The notes under the pieces: generated by a model
What the model saw: only the letters and a program-made list of their open reading frames with translations
Told to the model about the DNA's origin: nothing
The model's database searches: none
From: Strongylocentrotus purpuratus
Lineage: Eukaryota > Echinodermata > Echinoidea > Camarodonta > Strongylocentrotidae
Length of the DNA: 64,000 nt
NCBI RefSeq assembly: GCF_000002235.5
Contig: NW_022145604.1
Location: forward strand, 919,597-983,596
Direction of reading: 5' to 3'
Program-made: the position numbers and the translations under genes
Shown here: one piece after another, positions 1 through 26,519 of the stretch
Layout of the letters: the number at the start of each line of letters is the position of its first letter
Numbering within the stretch: position 1 is the stretch's first letter

Positions 1-602
1 TTTACTGCCGGTGTATTAACACATATTGATTACATAACTTACATGAGCACGAATCAATTAGTCGCCACGACAAAAGGGCTTATTGGTGGAATTCGGTTTC
101 TTAACTCATTGATTGTAATATATTTGTGGTGCATATGCGATAGTGTACACGTTTCTGATTTTTTTTAATAAACCATTTGTGATCATCATGCTGCATGGAT
201 AAATTAGATAACAGCTTGATAGCATTTTTTATTTGCGTTTTACTGCGTTTTAACTAATTTGTCGACCAATTATTTATAAATTTTTGCCCCGTACAGAAAT
301 GTTTCTTTCACATAATTTTTTTTTTCAATAAGGAGATTGAAGCTAAATAGAAATCTAAAAGATTATAATTGGACATAAAGTGTTGATCGGGATTGCCTGA
401 AAATGTTCAGAACAATCTCTCGGTTACCTTGAATTGTTTGTTATGTCTATACTTCTATATATTCCACTTTATATACAGTGTGTTTTACTTATTTAGTGAT
501 GATTTTGCCGAAGTTACTTAATTTAAAAGAGTGATTTTTTTGTTTCCCTTCCCCTTAAAAAAAAAACTATGATAATGTCTGTATCTCCTTTCCGGTTGCT
601 AG
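1..602 (+). other. Intron of the GPCR gene, AT-rich, no exon seen
   Basis: This stretch lies upstream of the first recognised receptor exon and ends in a pyrimidine-rich acceptor followed by AG at 601-602. I see no open frame that looks like a receptor TM1-TM2 exon, so the earlier exons should lie before the window. Confidence 0.6.
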
Positions 603-738
603 GTAACAGCTCAAGCCACTTGTATGACGTTGACAGCAATGAGCATTGACAGGTACCAAGCAATCATGCGACCTCTACGGTCATTAGGGACCAGAACTCA
701 ATCTGGAGTGCTAGTCGTTAGTGCTTGTATATGGGGAG
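603..738 (+). CDS. GPCR exon: TM3, DRY motif and TM4
   Basis: 136 bp with AG acceptor at 601-602 and GTAAGG donor at 739. It encodes 45 codons plus one base, including SIDRY at the cytoplasmic end of TM3 and the TM4 Trp in CIWG. Confidence 0.85.
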
Positions 739-2904
739 GTAAGGTCATTCAAGTTTTTTGATGTTATGGATTTTTTTTGAAAGGCCATTGAAATGTTGTT
801 AAGACAATGACTTAGTTTTTGTAATGAATGGTTTATTGAAAAATACTGAAAATAGCAGCTCGATAGGTGAATTACATTCAGTTTACAATAAAAGCACGTG
901 AGATATAATTATAGCAATATTAAAACAATTTAATATTACATCAAGCTTACGAGAATAAATACAAAGATATTATTAATAGGATATAATATTATTTAAAACA
1001 AAGTCATAATTAACACTATTCTAAAAGTTAACACAGTGTGAACAAAATTACAATTTAAACATTGTTAATTTTGTATAAATTTCGAAAATGGTGACGAGAT
1101 AGTTCTTTTTAAAGAGAATCAGAAGAAAAACAGCAAGGTATAAACTGATAATACAAATGAGTTTACATGAAGAAATTGTTTTCATGAAGAAAATGATATT
1201 AAAACAATTCTTCCATCTATGTCCAGTTTCAGCGTTAATTGCGATTCCTATCGCGGTGTACTTCGACGTGAAGCAGTTCGAGTTCGGACCCGTATGCATC
1301 GAAGACTGGCCGAACAAACAATATATGTACCCAGCCTACGGTCTCTTCACCGTCATCGTCCTCTACGTCATTCCCCTCTTCATCATCGTAGTCTGTTATG
1401 TTTCCATGCTAAGAACGCTCTGGAGGACATCTCTACCGGGTAAGTGACAATATGATCAGATGGCAGCGTCTCAATAATTGCCCTTTACGCGAATATAATA
1501 ATAATAATACAATAAATTGTTGTTATTGATAATGGAAGTGGTTTGACAACAATTTCATTGCGGTCAAATGCCGCATTATGAAATCTTTAAAGGTAAAAAT
1601 CAGTATTAGAAACGCTCCAATTTCAAAAAAGGAAATGGAAGCTCTTATTACCAATGTGAAAGAATATGTTTTGACTAATACATGATGATACAAATTTTGC
1701 CGGGAAACCGCCTACTAACTGATATATTTGGTAAATTAGTTTATCTATTGGTATGTGAGAGATAAACGCACGTGTCGCGCACGTGTGCGTAGTATACATC
1801 TTTTTGTGTACAGTGCTTGTAACTTTACGAAGACTGGGCCAAATTTCTTATCATTTTGATGATTCCAGAACCTTGCAGATGCTAGATGCTAGATGATCAA
1901 CCTTTTCTGATCGATTCCACAACGTTTCTTTCACGATGCAATCTCATGACCATAACCGGTCTTTATCTTTAACATGATAGAAATACTATACAATCATGTA
2001 AATCATAAAATAAGTACGCAAATAATCATAGTACAACATGCTAATCAAATAATAATATCTAATTGAACATTTGGGGAGATGAATGAATGAAGTTACTCAA
2101 TTGGGGTAAAACATAAAGAAATGCAGTATAAAGAGAATTACATGTACATCGTAATCCAATATCATTATTGTACTTTGGTTTCAAGGCGCACAAGTCCCAC
2201 AGCTGCGTTGTGGGAATCGGCAAAATTAAAATCATCTTACAAACCTTCTTTTAGGTATAGCCAAATTATTACGACCACTGCCTAATGGTATAGGATTCAT
2301 ATGTAAAAGTTAACATAAAATGATTCATATTGTGTCTTTGCAGTATAAAAGTAAGAGTCAATTAATTGTTTCCTCCATTCAGTTCTACTTGAACAAATTC
2401 CTGTGATAACTTCTTATTTTGTCCTTTCCCCTTATATTTCCAGGAGAAGAGGAAGCTTGTCAAAGCCAGAATCATCGTCGTGCTCATAAACAAAAACGGC
2501 GGGTAACACTGATGGTACTAAGCGTCGTCATCGTCTTCGCTGCCTGCTGGTTTCCCGTCTACGTCGTCAATCTATGGTTCCGCTTCGATCCCAACTTTCC
2601 TAAAACCAATTTCATGTACGGCGTCAAGGTCTTTGCGCACCTTCTCACCTACGCGAACTCGTGCATCAACCCGTTCGTGTACTCGTTCATGGGTCGGAAC
2701 TTTCAGCGGTATTTTCGGAAGGAATGCGCGTGCTGTTACCCGTGCTCTTGCCAATCGAAAGGGTATACGCAGACCGGTGGTCGTAAAGTGATGACGGAGG
2801 ACCGCGCGATGGCACATTTTAAGTCAGGACATTCGACAGGGAATACGCAGTCGACGGTGGCTTTGCCACTCTTCTCTCGCAGCTCGCGAAGCTCACAATC
2901 ATGA
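603..2904 (+). CDS. Kisspeptin receptor-like GPCR, 3' part of gene (3 exons)
   Basis: Rhodopsin-class peptide receptor; exons 603-738, 1233-1439 and 2444-2904 join in phase. The first encodes TM3 with QATCMTLTAMSIDRY, then TM4. The second encodes extracellular loop 2 and TM5, ending VVCYVSMLRTLWR. The third encodes a basic intracellular loop 3, TM6 with FAACWFP, TM7 with NPFVY, and a tail with CACCYPCSC that could be palmitoylated. The stretches QATC-TLTAMS-DR, CY-xML, FAACW and the TM7 region resemble vertebrate KISS1R (GPR54) more than generic peptide receptors. Galanin and allatostatin-A receptors are the closest alternatives. The family couples to G proteins at the plasma membrane, and kisspeptin receptors usually signal through Gq; the ligand here is inferred. 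The N-terminus, TM1 and TM2 are outside the window. Confidence 0.85.
1233..1439 (+). CDS. GPCR exon: ECL2 and TM5
   Basis: 207 bp, acceptor AG at 1231-1232, donor GTAAGT at 1440. The first two bases complete the codon begun in the previous exon. It holds the ECL2 Cys (GPVC) expected to pair with the TM3 Cys. Confidence 0.85.
2444..2904 (+). CDS. GPCR last exon: ICL3, TM6, TM7, C-tail
   Basis: Acceptor AG at 2442-2443; the first two bases complete a Gly codon. It encodes QKRR before TM6, FAACW in TM6, NPFVY in TM7, a Cys-rich juxtamembrane tail and a Ser-rich end, with the stop TGA at 2902-2904. Confidence 0.9.
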
Positions 2905-4354
2905 TCACTGTGAAAGGTGAACTAGACGAGGATACTGATGTCGAATTGTCAATTTACATTATCAGCATTGTCTAGAACTGGTTTTTCACTATCATGACTA
3001 TAATGTCATTCTTGCACGCTGAAGTCTCATTTTGTTAAGTAACAATTTGAGAAGTCGTTCAGGAATACTTCGGGTGTGAGCAATCATGTTAATATAGACC
3101 TTTACTAATATTTGATACTCGTATAAGATGGAGCCACATTACATCATCGAGGCATCACAGAACTAGGGAGTAATAATACTTAAGTAAATTTTCGCAAAAG
3201 CTGTGACCCTTTACCGAATCTACAGCCACGATTTTCAACATCAGTGGTTCTGTACAGGTAAAAAAATGATCTGAAGCTGATAATTAGAAAGTTGTGACTT
3301 ATCAAAATCTAAATATTAAATAAAAATGTTTGAGAATTTTAAATCGGCTTATTGGCCTGGGAAAGATTTTATTTTGGAATCTCAACGTAAATTCGTGACT
3401 TACATCTGATATCAAAACTTTCACTAATCTTTTTCTATCCGTTATGTTATATTCAGAGCCATCTATCATGTCTATTTACAAAGTTAGGTCTACTCCTCTC
3501 GAGTTGGGCACAGTATGGCGACTGTTCATAGTTGGGCAAGTACGGCTCAAGAGAGTACACGCCATGTTGGATCCAATTAAATTGTAGCCCAACTCAAACT
3601 AACTTGGCCAAACTCTTGGTATCAACTCGAATACGCATGTTTTGCTTCAAGCAACCTGCCTTCTGAATTGTTTCCCAATTCAATTTTTCTTTGTAAATGC
3701 ATAATCATGATTTCAGGTAGTATTTAAATATATTCTATAAACATTTGAAAGAGCATAACTATGAATTATTATACATCTGTTTTTCAATACAATTCACATG
3801 CTGGTTATTATACACGTTTGAGAGTTTATATATTTATAAACTACATTGAATTATGTGTAATGTGTATACACTAATAGATTATCTGCAATCTAAATAATGT
3901 TTGTGTATTTATTGTTCTTTACTTGAATATAGGCTAATCTATGAGATATAAATGTATATAAGCATTGTACAGTATTTAAATTCTTTTGTATTATTACTTC
4001 TAAAATAATATATACTTAGATAAGAATACTATACCGACGTCTATTTTACAATACAAGTGTCTGATTGTCAACTTTGGAACTTCTTTTCTTGTCATATGGT
4101 ACCTGATGTACGTTGTTACTGTGCCTTTCGATGTTTATTTTATTTATCAGGTTTTGTTTTTTGTCTTATACGAAACCATAAAAGCAATGGAATTGATTGG
4201 GAATTCATTTTCACGCTTCACTTCGAAGTAACTAGTAAAACAAAATGGAGGAAGTGGTTGGTGATTGTACGGTTCAAGTTTCTTTCTCTAGCATGTTCAA
4301 AGACACTCGTAATACTCACAGAAAAATGTCGGTCAAAACAAGGGAAACAGCAAC
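2905..4354. other. GPCR 3' UTR and intergenic DNA
   Basis: AT-rich with no recognisable gene. The 3' UTR should begin here. Several AATAAA-like words occur (for example near 3318) and I could not choose a polyadenylation site. Confidence 0.5.
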
Positions 4355-4485
4355 ACCACCAACTTCTACTAACCTACTACAGCAACAACTATTACCACTA
4401 CTACCATTAGTAGTACTACAACAAAACCCACAACCACCACCATTACTTCTACTGCTACTGTTGCTGCGGTTCGACAACAACAGCA

Positions 4486-4533
<48 letters not shown>

Positions 4534-5267
4534 CGGAACAGCTTCAATGACTCTTATACCAACAACAACAAGAACAACAACGACAGACAATATTAAACAA
4601 CTACTACTTCTACAACTACTGCTACTACTTCTACTTCTACAAATATGGATTAAATGTTATACTACTGCTATTGCTGCTGCTGCTGATATTACTACTACTG
4701 TGCAAAATAGGTCTAAATCAAGTCTTGGATGTACATAATTTCATGCGAGCAGAAGTGCAAACGGAACCCCTGTACGATTGCTAAAGAAATGTATAATACT
4801 GCTGCTACTGCTACTACTACTACTTCTAAAAACTACTACTGTAAACTACTACTACTATTATTATTACTATAACTTCTACTTCTACTACCACCACTGCTAC
4901 TACCACTATAAATGTATTATTATTATTATTATTATTATTATTACTACTACTACTACTATAACTCCTAGTAGTTCTACTGCTCGAACTGCCACCAATATCA
5001 CTACTACTACGACCGCTACTCATACTCTTAATACTACAAAGTACTACTACTACTACTGCTGCTACTACTTCTACTACTACTTTTACTACTACTACTACTA
5101 CTACTACTTCTAATACTACTAGTATTATGCATTTCTACTACTGATATAACAACTACTAGTACTACTGCCGCTGGCGGCCTGGCGTTGATATTACTATATG
5201 ACTACCACTACCATAACTTTTACCACTACTTTTACCACTTCTGCTTCTAATGCTACTACTACTACTG

Positions 5268-5307
<40 letters not shown>

Positions 5308-5759
5308 CACCACTACTAAAACTCATAAGTGTATAAATATTACTATTTCTAGTACAACTACTACTACTACTACTATTACTACTGCTACAACAACAACCAA
5401 CATAACTACTACTGCTGCTACTACGACTACTCCCGCTACAACTATTGATACTGCTACTTTTACTTTTACTTCTACTTATATTACTAGTACTACTTCTACT
5501 TCATTACTTCTGATACTACTACAACTACTACAACAACAACTACTACTACTACTAATACTAATACTACTAATACTGTTACCATTAATACTTCTACAACTTC
5601 TAAAACTATCAATAATAATACTGCTGCTGCTGCTACTACTATTACTACTACTACAAACATTACTACAGTACTACTACTACTACTACTACCTCTGCTGTTT
5701 CTTTTACTAATACTACTACACCACTACCACCACCCCCAACAACAACAACTACTTCTACT

Positions 5760-5794
<35 letters not shown>

Positions 5795-5806
5795 ACCACC
5801 ACCACC

Positions 5807-5853
<47 letters not shown>

Positions 5854-6258
5854 CTACTACTACTTTTACTACTTTTACTACTGCTATTACTGTTATGTCT
5901 GCTTCTACAACAACAACTACTACTACTACTTTTAATACCATCACCACTAATACTACTACTAATACTCCTACCACCACATAAAACTTATTTTTTCTACTAC
6001 TACCACTACTACTTTTACTACTGCTTCCACTTTACGTCTACTGCAACTACTACTACTACTCCTTATACTAATACTACTACTGCTACTACTTCTACTACTA
6101 CTACAACTCAACTACTTATTCTTCAACTACTACGGGTAAAACTACAACTAATATACTACTACTGCTGCCTCTACTAATATTGCTACTTCTACTACTACTT
6201 CTGTTACCATGAATACTTCTACCATAACTACTACTACTACTACTTATACTACTCCTAT
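4355..6258. repeat. Degenerate (ACT)n trinucleotide tract, about 1.9 kb
   Basis: Imperfect runs of ACT/CTA/TAC dominate, with local shifts to ACC, AAC, ATT and GCT. Short non-repeat islands lie near 4700-4800 and 5130-5200. The period of three keeps several frames open on both strands, giving spurious poly-Thr, poly-Tyr, poly-Leu or poly-Val reading frames. I read it as an aged microsatellite, not coding sequence. Confidence 0.9.
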
Positions 6259-8559
6259 TGTAAATTTGAGTGCTTTGTACTTGTTACTATACTGCTAATA
6301 ATGACAGTGGTAACATTTTTTCTCATCTCTTGATTAATATCACATCATTTGATGCGACAAGTACTACAATTCGCAATTCGGGGTTACCCCATGTTATCAT
6401 TCTGAGGCTGTCCAAAATTCTTTTTATTCTTTTTTCTTTTCTTTTTTTTCTCTTTTTATCTTACTTTATTGTTCTTATCGTGCAATTGCAGCGTCTTTTT
6501 GGAGTCTATGAATTTTCTGTTAAAATACATTATAAAAAAAAATCTTAAAGCAGTCCATTCGCGTGTGTGTTAAGACTATGAACTGTTATCGTTTAAGTTT
6601 ATTGTAATACGAGGTCAAAGTTATGATATTTTCAACAAAGATAAAGCATTTTATAGGGTATGATCTATATAGATTAACTACAGTTAACAAAGTATGTTCG
6701 TGATTTTAATTTATAAAAATACTAAAGAGGCTTACTGGTATCATTGTCAACAGAATAAGTAAGATTAGATTTATAAATTGTGTCACCGATTAAAACCCAG
6801 TGATTGTCATTATATTATTATTTGTTAGAACATGTTATTCTTTCAGGCTATTTGTAAACAGAATAATCTTATTTTATGTTTTTTTGTTTTTTTTGTTCTG
6901 CGTTGACGCGATAGGAAAGGGGAGATATACAGCACGTTTCGTTTATTTTATTAGTATGGATATTCTCACAACGTTATTCTTGCAAAGGTTTTGTTTTCTT
7001 ATTTTTGTTTGTCTGTCATAGAGTGAATATTAATAAAAAGAAGAAATTTAAAGGTTTAGAGTATTATATGTCTGGTCGTCATTCGAATATTTTCCTGTCG
7101 ATTTTCAACCTGCACATTTTTAGAGGATTTATTTTTTGAATTTGCCTACATTCAAAGTATCAATACAGCATGATCAAATATGTTTTCAAATATTTACCAA
7201 TACTACACATCTAGAAGTTAAAATAGAGTGGGAAAAGGGACAGACGACAAGTAAATATATCAAACATTATTGTTGAATAGGAAAGTATGGAGGTAATACC
7301 CCCACAAAACATTTATTCCTATAGAGTGAGAGATCATGGGGAAACGAAAGGCGTCAGTGAGAGTGAGTGAGACAGAGAGAGAGAGAGAGAGAGAGACGAA
7401 TATAGATAGGCATCCAAATAGTGCTGAAGATGGAAAAAGAGTGAGGAGAATGTGAGTACAAGAAGAGATGAAATTGAACATTATGTTATGAGCAGAAAGT
7501 TAGCGGATTTGAAGGAGGGGCTCAGGGTTAGGCCCCTCCTGCTGGATTTTTCGACCAGGAGAAAGAAACATAATGCACTACTATTAGTACTAGTGAGCAC
7601 GTTAGAAATACTATCAAGTCAATTCAGGAAACGCAAGAAATGTACTGGCCTATTCCCCAAAGATGGTAAGCTTAAATATGTTGTCCCTCTTGAAGCTAAA
7701 CTGGATAGGCCATGAAGCAGAATCTCAGTAGATAGTACGGGACACAAGAAATATAGATTAACAGCATTTGCTTATCAAACTTGTTTACATAATTGTAGAA
7801 CATCGAAATATTTAGGTGTAGAAAGAAATGATTATGAAAAAATGATATTCTTAGTGGCATTATAAACATAGGGCTAAAAAGGGTATGTTTCTTTGACTTT
7901 AACTCTGTATAAATACTTGGAATACAAATAACACAAAGTTTTACCATCGACTCACATGTTGAAGTAAGAAGGGGGAATCCCCTGACACGCCCCTTGGATC
8001 CGCCCCCTACATTACCATACACATGGACTGCCCTGGGAGTTTTCAGGTTTGTTTACATTTCGTCACATTCACGCTATAGTCTCTAGCAATGCGCATGTAT
8101 CGATGTGCGATTCATTGCAATTCGATATCAAATAAAAAAATTGCCTTTTGAAATATTTTTAAAACAAATTTCATAAAATAAAGGCAGTTAAATAAATAAC
8201 TCTTATATTTTGAAATAAAATTCCAGAATAATTTGAGTAAAAATAAACAAATTTATTTTATAAAAGTTTGCTTTACTTAGATTAAGACTAGCACTGTTAA
8301 ACAAACGAGGTACGGACATCAGTTTGCACTGTGGAAATAGTGAGTAAAGTTCACGAACTTGAGAGGGTTATCACGGCAAAATGATGGACTTTGTGACACC
8401 CAGCAGCCGTTCGAACCCAGTGGCCTAGCCCATACGATGTGCCTCAATGTTTAATCTCCGGACTAATGATCACCAACTATAATTTTACGACCATTAAAGT
8501 TATTTTAAACGGACGTGGACCGCCTGCATAAATTTCGTTATACAGCCAGCCTTCTCGCT
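6259..8559. other. Intergenic DNA and 5' flank of EHHADH
   Basis: AT-rich, no convincing gene. It contains a (GA)n run at about 7372-7395. The EHHADH promoter should lie in the last few hundred bases. I could not identify a TATA box or a clear DR1 (PPAR-type) element. Confidence 0.45.
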
Positions 8560-23383
<14,824 letters not shown>

Positions 23384-25947
23384 CAAGCCAGTAAATTCTT
23401 CATACAGAAGCCACATTGGAAGTGACTTCATAATCAAATTTTCACAATTCATTGAAATGACCTGTTTCAATAAGCTAAGCTTGCATTCTATGAAGTTCCA
23501 TTTCATCATACTGCATCCGCAATAGCGCCAGCTACGACATAGGTCTGAGGAAGCTTGCAGGATGCAAGTGAAAGCTTAATACCAAAACAGGAATTTTGTC
23601 CACTGATTGTGAAGAAAGAACTCTAATTCAAGTAACATCACCAATCAGATGAACCTCTTCAGTGATTAATCAACAGTGTTTGATTTAGGATGTACAGATC
23701 ATTCCAGATATCTGAATTCCAAAATCTTTATAAATGAAGCTCCAAAAGACCAAAGATGATAGATTATTCATTGCAGATCTATTTTTCTACCCGAGTCCCA
23801 CCGCTAAGCCAACCGACTTGGTCATTCTTCTGTCTTTCGTTCTGTGTGTTGACAAATATAGTGTCAGCCATGCTGGTTTGACTATAGTATTAGTTAATAG
23901 CTTACCGAGATAATGGCAACTCAAGTTATTAATTTGATAATATTACTTCTTATTCTTTAATAATTCAATTATTTTTATAAAATGCGGTTGGTATATGTCT
24001 TTTTGCATACATGTGATCATATGGATTAGCTAATATGCCAAGTATGTATTCTATTTTGCCCTAAAATATGGATTCTGTGCAAAAGTAAAATGTAAAAGGA
24101 AATACAGCTGCAATGTGACTGATGAAGTCCTACATGTAATGTGTATCCAGTATAGAAATGAAATCCCAAAATATTAGATAAATGTTTTATTTATCCATCG
24201 TTAGTATTTTTTTTTTTGAAGAACAAATTGCCTAATATATTGAATGCTTGCCCTATCAGGTATAATACACAATACTCAAATACAAAGATTTTATAGCAAA
24301 CCAGTTTTTATAAGGAGGCTCTACTGTACCATTATTTTGTTAAAATCAAAAACAAGAAAGATGGCCAATTTATGTAACAGAAGTACATCAGCTGATATGT
24401 TTCTATACATCGTATTTTATTGGTCATTATTGTGATAGGCAGTGGAGAAGAGACTGCACAATGTAATGGTTATAACAATATGTCAATGTAATTTTTGTCA
24501 ATGAAGTTTTCACATTGATTAAGTGAAGTGCCTTCATAATTACATGTATAACTTGTTTACAATACTGAAATGGATTTAATCATGTGAAGAAATGTCATTT
24601 GATTGGTATTTTGGCAAACTTGTTGGTTTGTTATCATTTCTTGGAAGGAAAAAATGTAATGGAAAAATACAAACAAATAAACGATTTTAAGAAAATGAGA
24701 ATTATGTATGAACTATGTGTTGTCTTTTAACCTTCCTGAAATAGTTGGATGAATGGATAATTTGTTCACTTATGAACTGCAATTGCTGTTCAAATGTTTT
24801 CAAACTTATGTGCCCCCCCCCCTTATGATCCTAAATCTACTGCTCATAATAAATCTCTTTTCAACAGGAAAATTGGGGCAACTTAAACAGAAGTGGCAAT
24901 TGTGTCACTACCTAAATGTAGGAGGAATAGCTTTGTATATGCTTCCATTTAGATCGATAATTGAAGGGGTGAAAATATCAATTCTAAAAAATGAATACTG
25001 TACATGTATGTGATAATTCATACAATAAACATTGCCTATGTTTCAACTTGCCTATACAGACAAATTTTATATACTATGTAGCATGTGTTTTCTAATTTGA
25101 AATTCCAGACATGATAATAAAGTGAAATTATTTTACATATGGTTTCCACAAGTTTTTATGTTGACATTACATCAAGTGCTGTATTTTTAGAAAATATCTG
25201 TTAATTCCAGCCAACATCAACAGCTAAAGAAATACAAGTTACTCGCAAATTTCTTCCAATTTTTGAACAGAACAATATTTATTGTTTTAACAGGAAATAC
25301 AAAAATGACAAAGTTTTCTTCATTGTTATCATTATAATCATGAAATTGATTCATTTAATGAATTATAATTATTTGGCATTGATCCACCATGCACTAGCTA
25401 ATGAAACATAGTTTTGAACTAAAATCAAAAGCAATGAATAAAAACAGATTCATAAAATTCATCTCACCATATGTTATTACAAATGCACCTGTAAATTAGA
25501 ATGAGTCCTTCAAGGACAAAGAAATAAAAAAGCGAATTTGTCTTTTCCAAATCCCTTAAAAACTTGACTTTTAATAGCCTGCTGATTGAATTGTATTCTA
25601 TGAAATAATTGAAATATTATAAATGTCCACATACGATCCTTATAACGAATGGCTTCCTATTCTTTGATTGCAGATGATAACAAAGGAGTGTATTCGAGCT
25701 AACACCATTAAAAACTAGTTCGCTCGATCGCCACTTAAAGATGACTGTATTCGAATTTCGTTTTGTGCAACTTATTTTATTACTGCAAATATGCATCCGG
25801 AAGATAGATATATATTTGTTTTTGTATGTCCATCTTATTTTCGTCTCGAACCGTTTTATGTTACATGTAGGTAAATCTCGCTCTATATTTATTGTGATAT
25901 ATACTTAAGGAGAAACGTTGTGATATATACCTAAGGAGAAACGACGC
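23384..25947. other. Convergent intergenic region: EHHADH 3' UTR and LDLa gene 3' flank
   Basis: AT-rich with no convincing coding sequence. Several AATAAA words on the plus strand (near 24676, 24847, 25024, 25120) could serve EHHADH, and I cannot pick one. A minus-strand AATAAA lies at 25888-25893. Confidence 0.5.
25888..25893 (-). promoter_or_regulatory. Polyadenylation signal AATAAA of the minus-strand LDLa gene
   Basis: TTTATT on the plus strand reads AATAAA on the minus strand, about 55 bases after the stop codon at 25948. It is the first such hexamer downstream. Confidence 0.5.
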
Positions 25948-26519
25948 TCAGCGTTTTTGCAACGCTTTCTTCTTTCTATTGAGTAAAGCATTCTCCAGTG
26001 TCACGAGGCGTGTCAACATCCCCTTACTAAGCAACGCATCATGCTTTCCTTCCATACCACCCTGTTCAGTGTCGGCTTGAACTGCGCCATCTTTGTCAAT
26101 CCTCTTAGATCGCCTTTCCTTCAATTTCAAGGACAGTTCATTCTTCAAGCTGCCAATGAGGTCGAGTTTCTTTCGGGCATCCTCAGACAGAACGATTTTA
26201 CGACGTCGATATGTTCCAGGTCCGGTCGCTCCCGTCTCGGCATCACTTTCGACATCGTTGCCTCTGGTATCCTGGTCATTCACGCCGTCGACTACATCAT
26301 TAGACTCGTTTTCTTCAGGTTTGCGAGTCTTGCGCGCGGCTGTTATAGCTTCCTCCAGATCATTGACGATCGAGTCGCTCATAATTTTCTTGGCAGTTTG
26401 GAAAAGCTTCTTGTTCGAGAGCTCTTTTGGAAGATTTTGGTCACGATCAGCGAGAGGACTTGGTTCTTCGGTTGTTGAGCTTGTCACATTGTCAACCTCC
26501 TCTTGTTCTGTGAGATATT
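25948..26519 (-). CDS. Giant LDLa gene last exon, charged tail
   Basis: Acceptor TTGCAG; it opens [11 protein letters not shown] and runs 190 codons to the stop at 25948-25950. It is rich in Glu, Asp, Lys and Arg, with basic clusters YRRRK, KERRSKR and [10 protein letters not shown] and likely helix. RSKR could be cut by furin-type proteases. No known domain recognised. Joining to the LDLa gene rests on splice signals and phase. Confidence 0.75.

Noticed and set aside
4057-5977. Several open frames of 60-170 codons in the trinucleotide field
   Set aside because: They are poly-Thr, poly-Tyr, poly-Leu or poly-Val translations of (ACT)n with no start context, splice sites or domain.
7452-7715. 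87-codon plus-strand frame
   Set aside because: No splice context, homology or domain that I recognise; it lies in AT-rich intergenic DNA next to a (GA)n run.
8515-8559. GTG start for EHHADH
   Set aside because: GTG is not a normal animal start, and two ATGs follow in frame.
24244-25013. Short plus-strand frames downstream of EHHADH
   Set aside because: AT-rich 3' flank with no homology or splice support; probably 3' UTR or intergenic.
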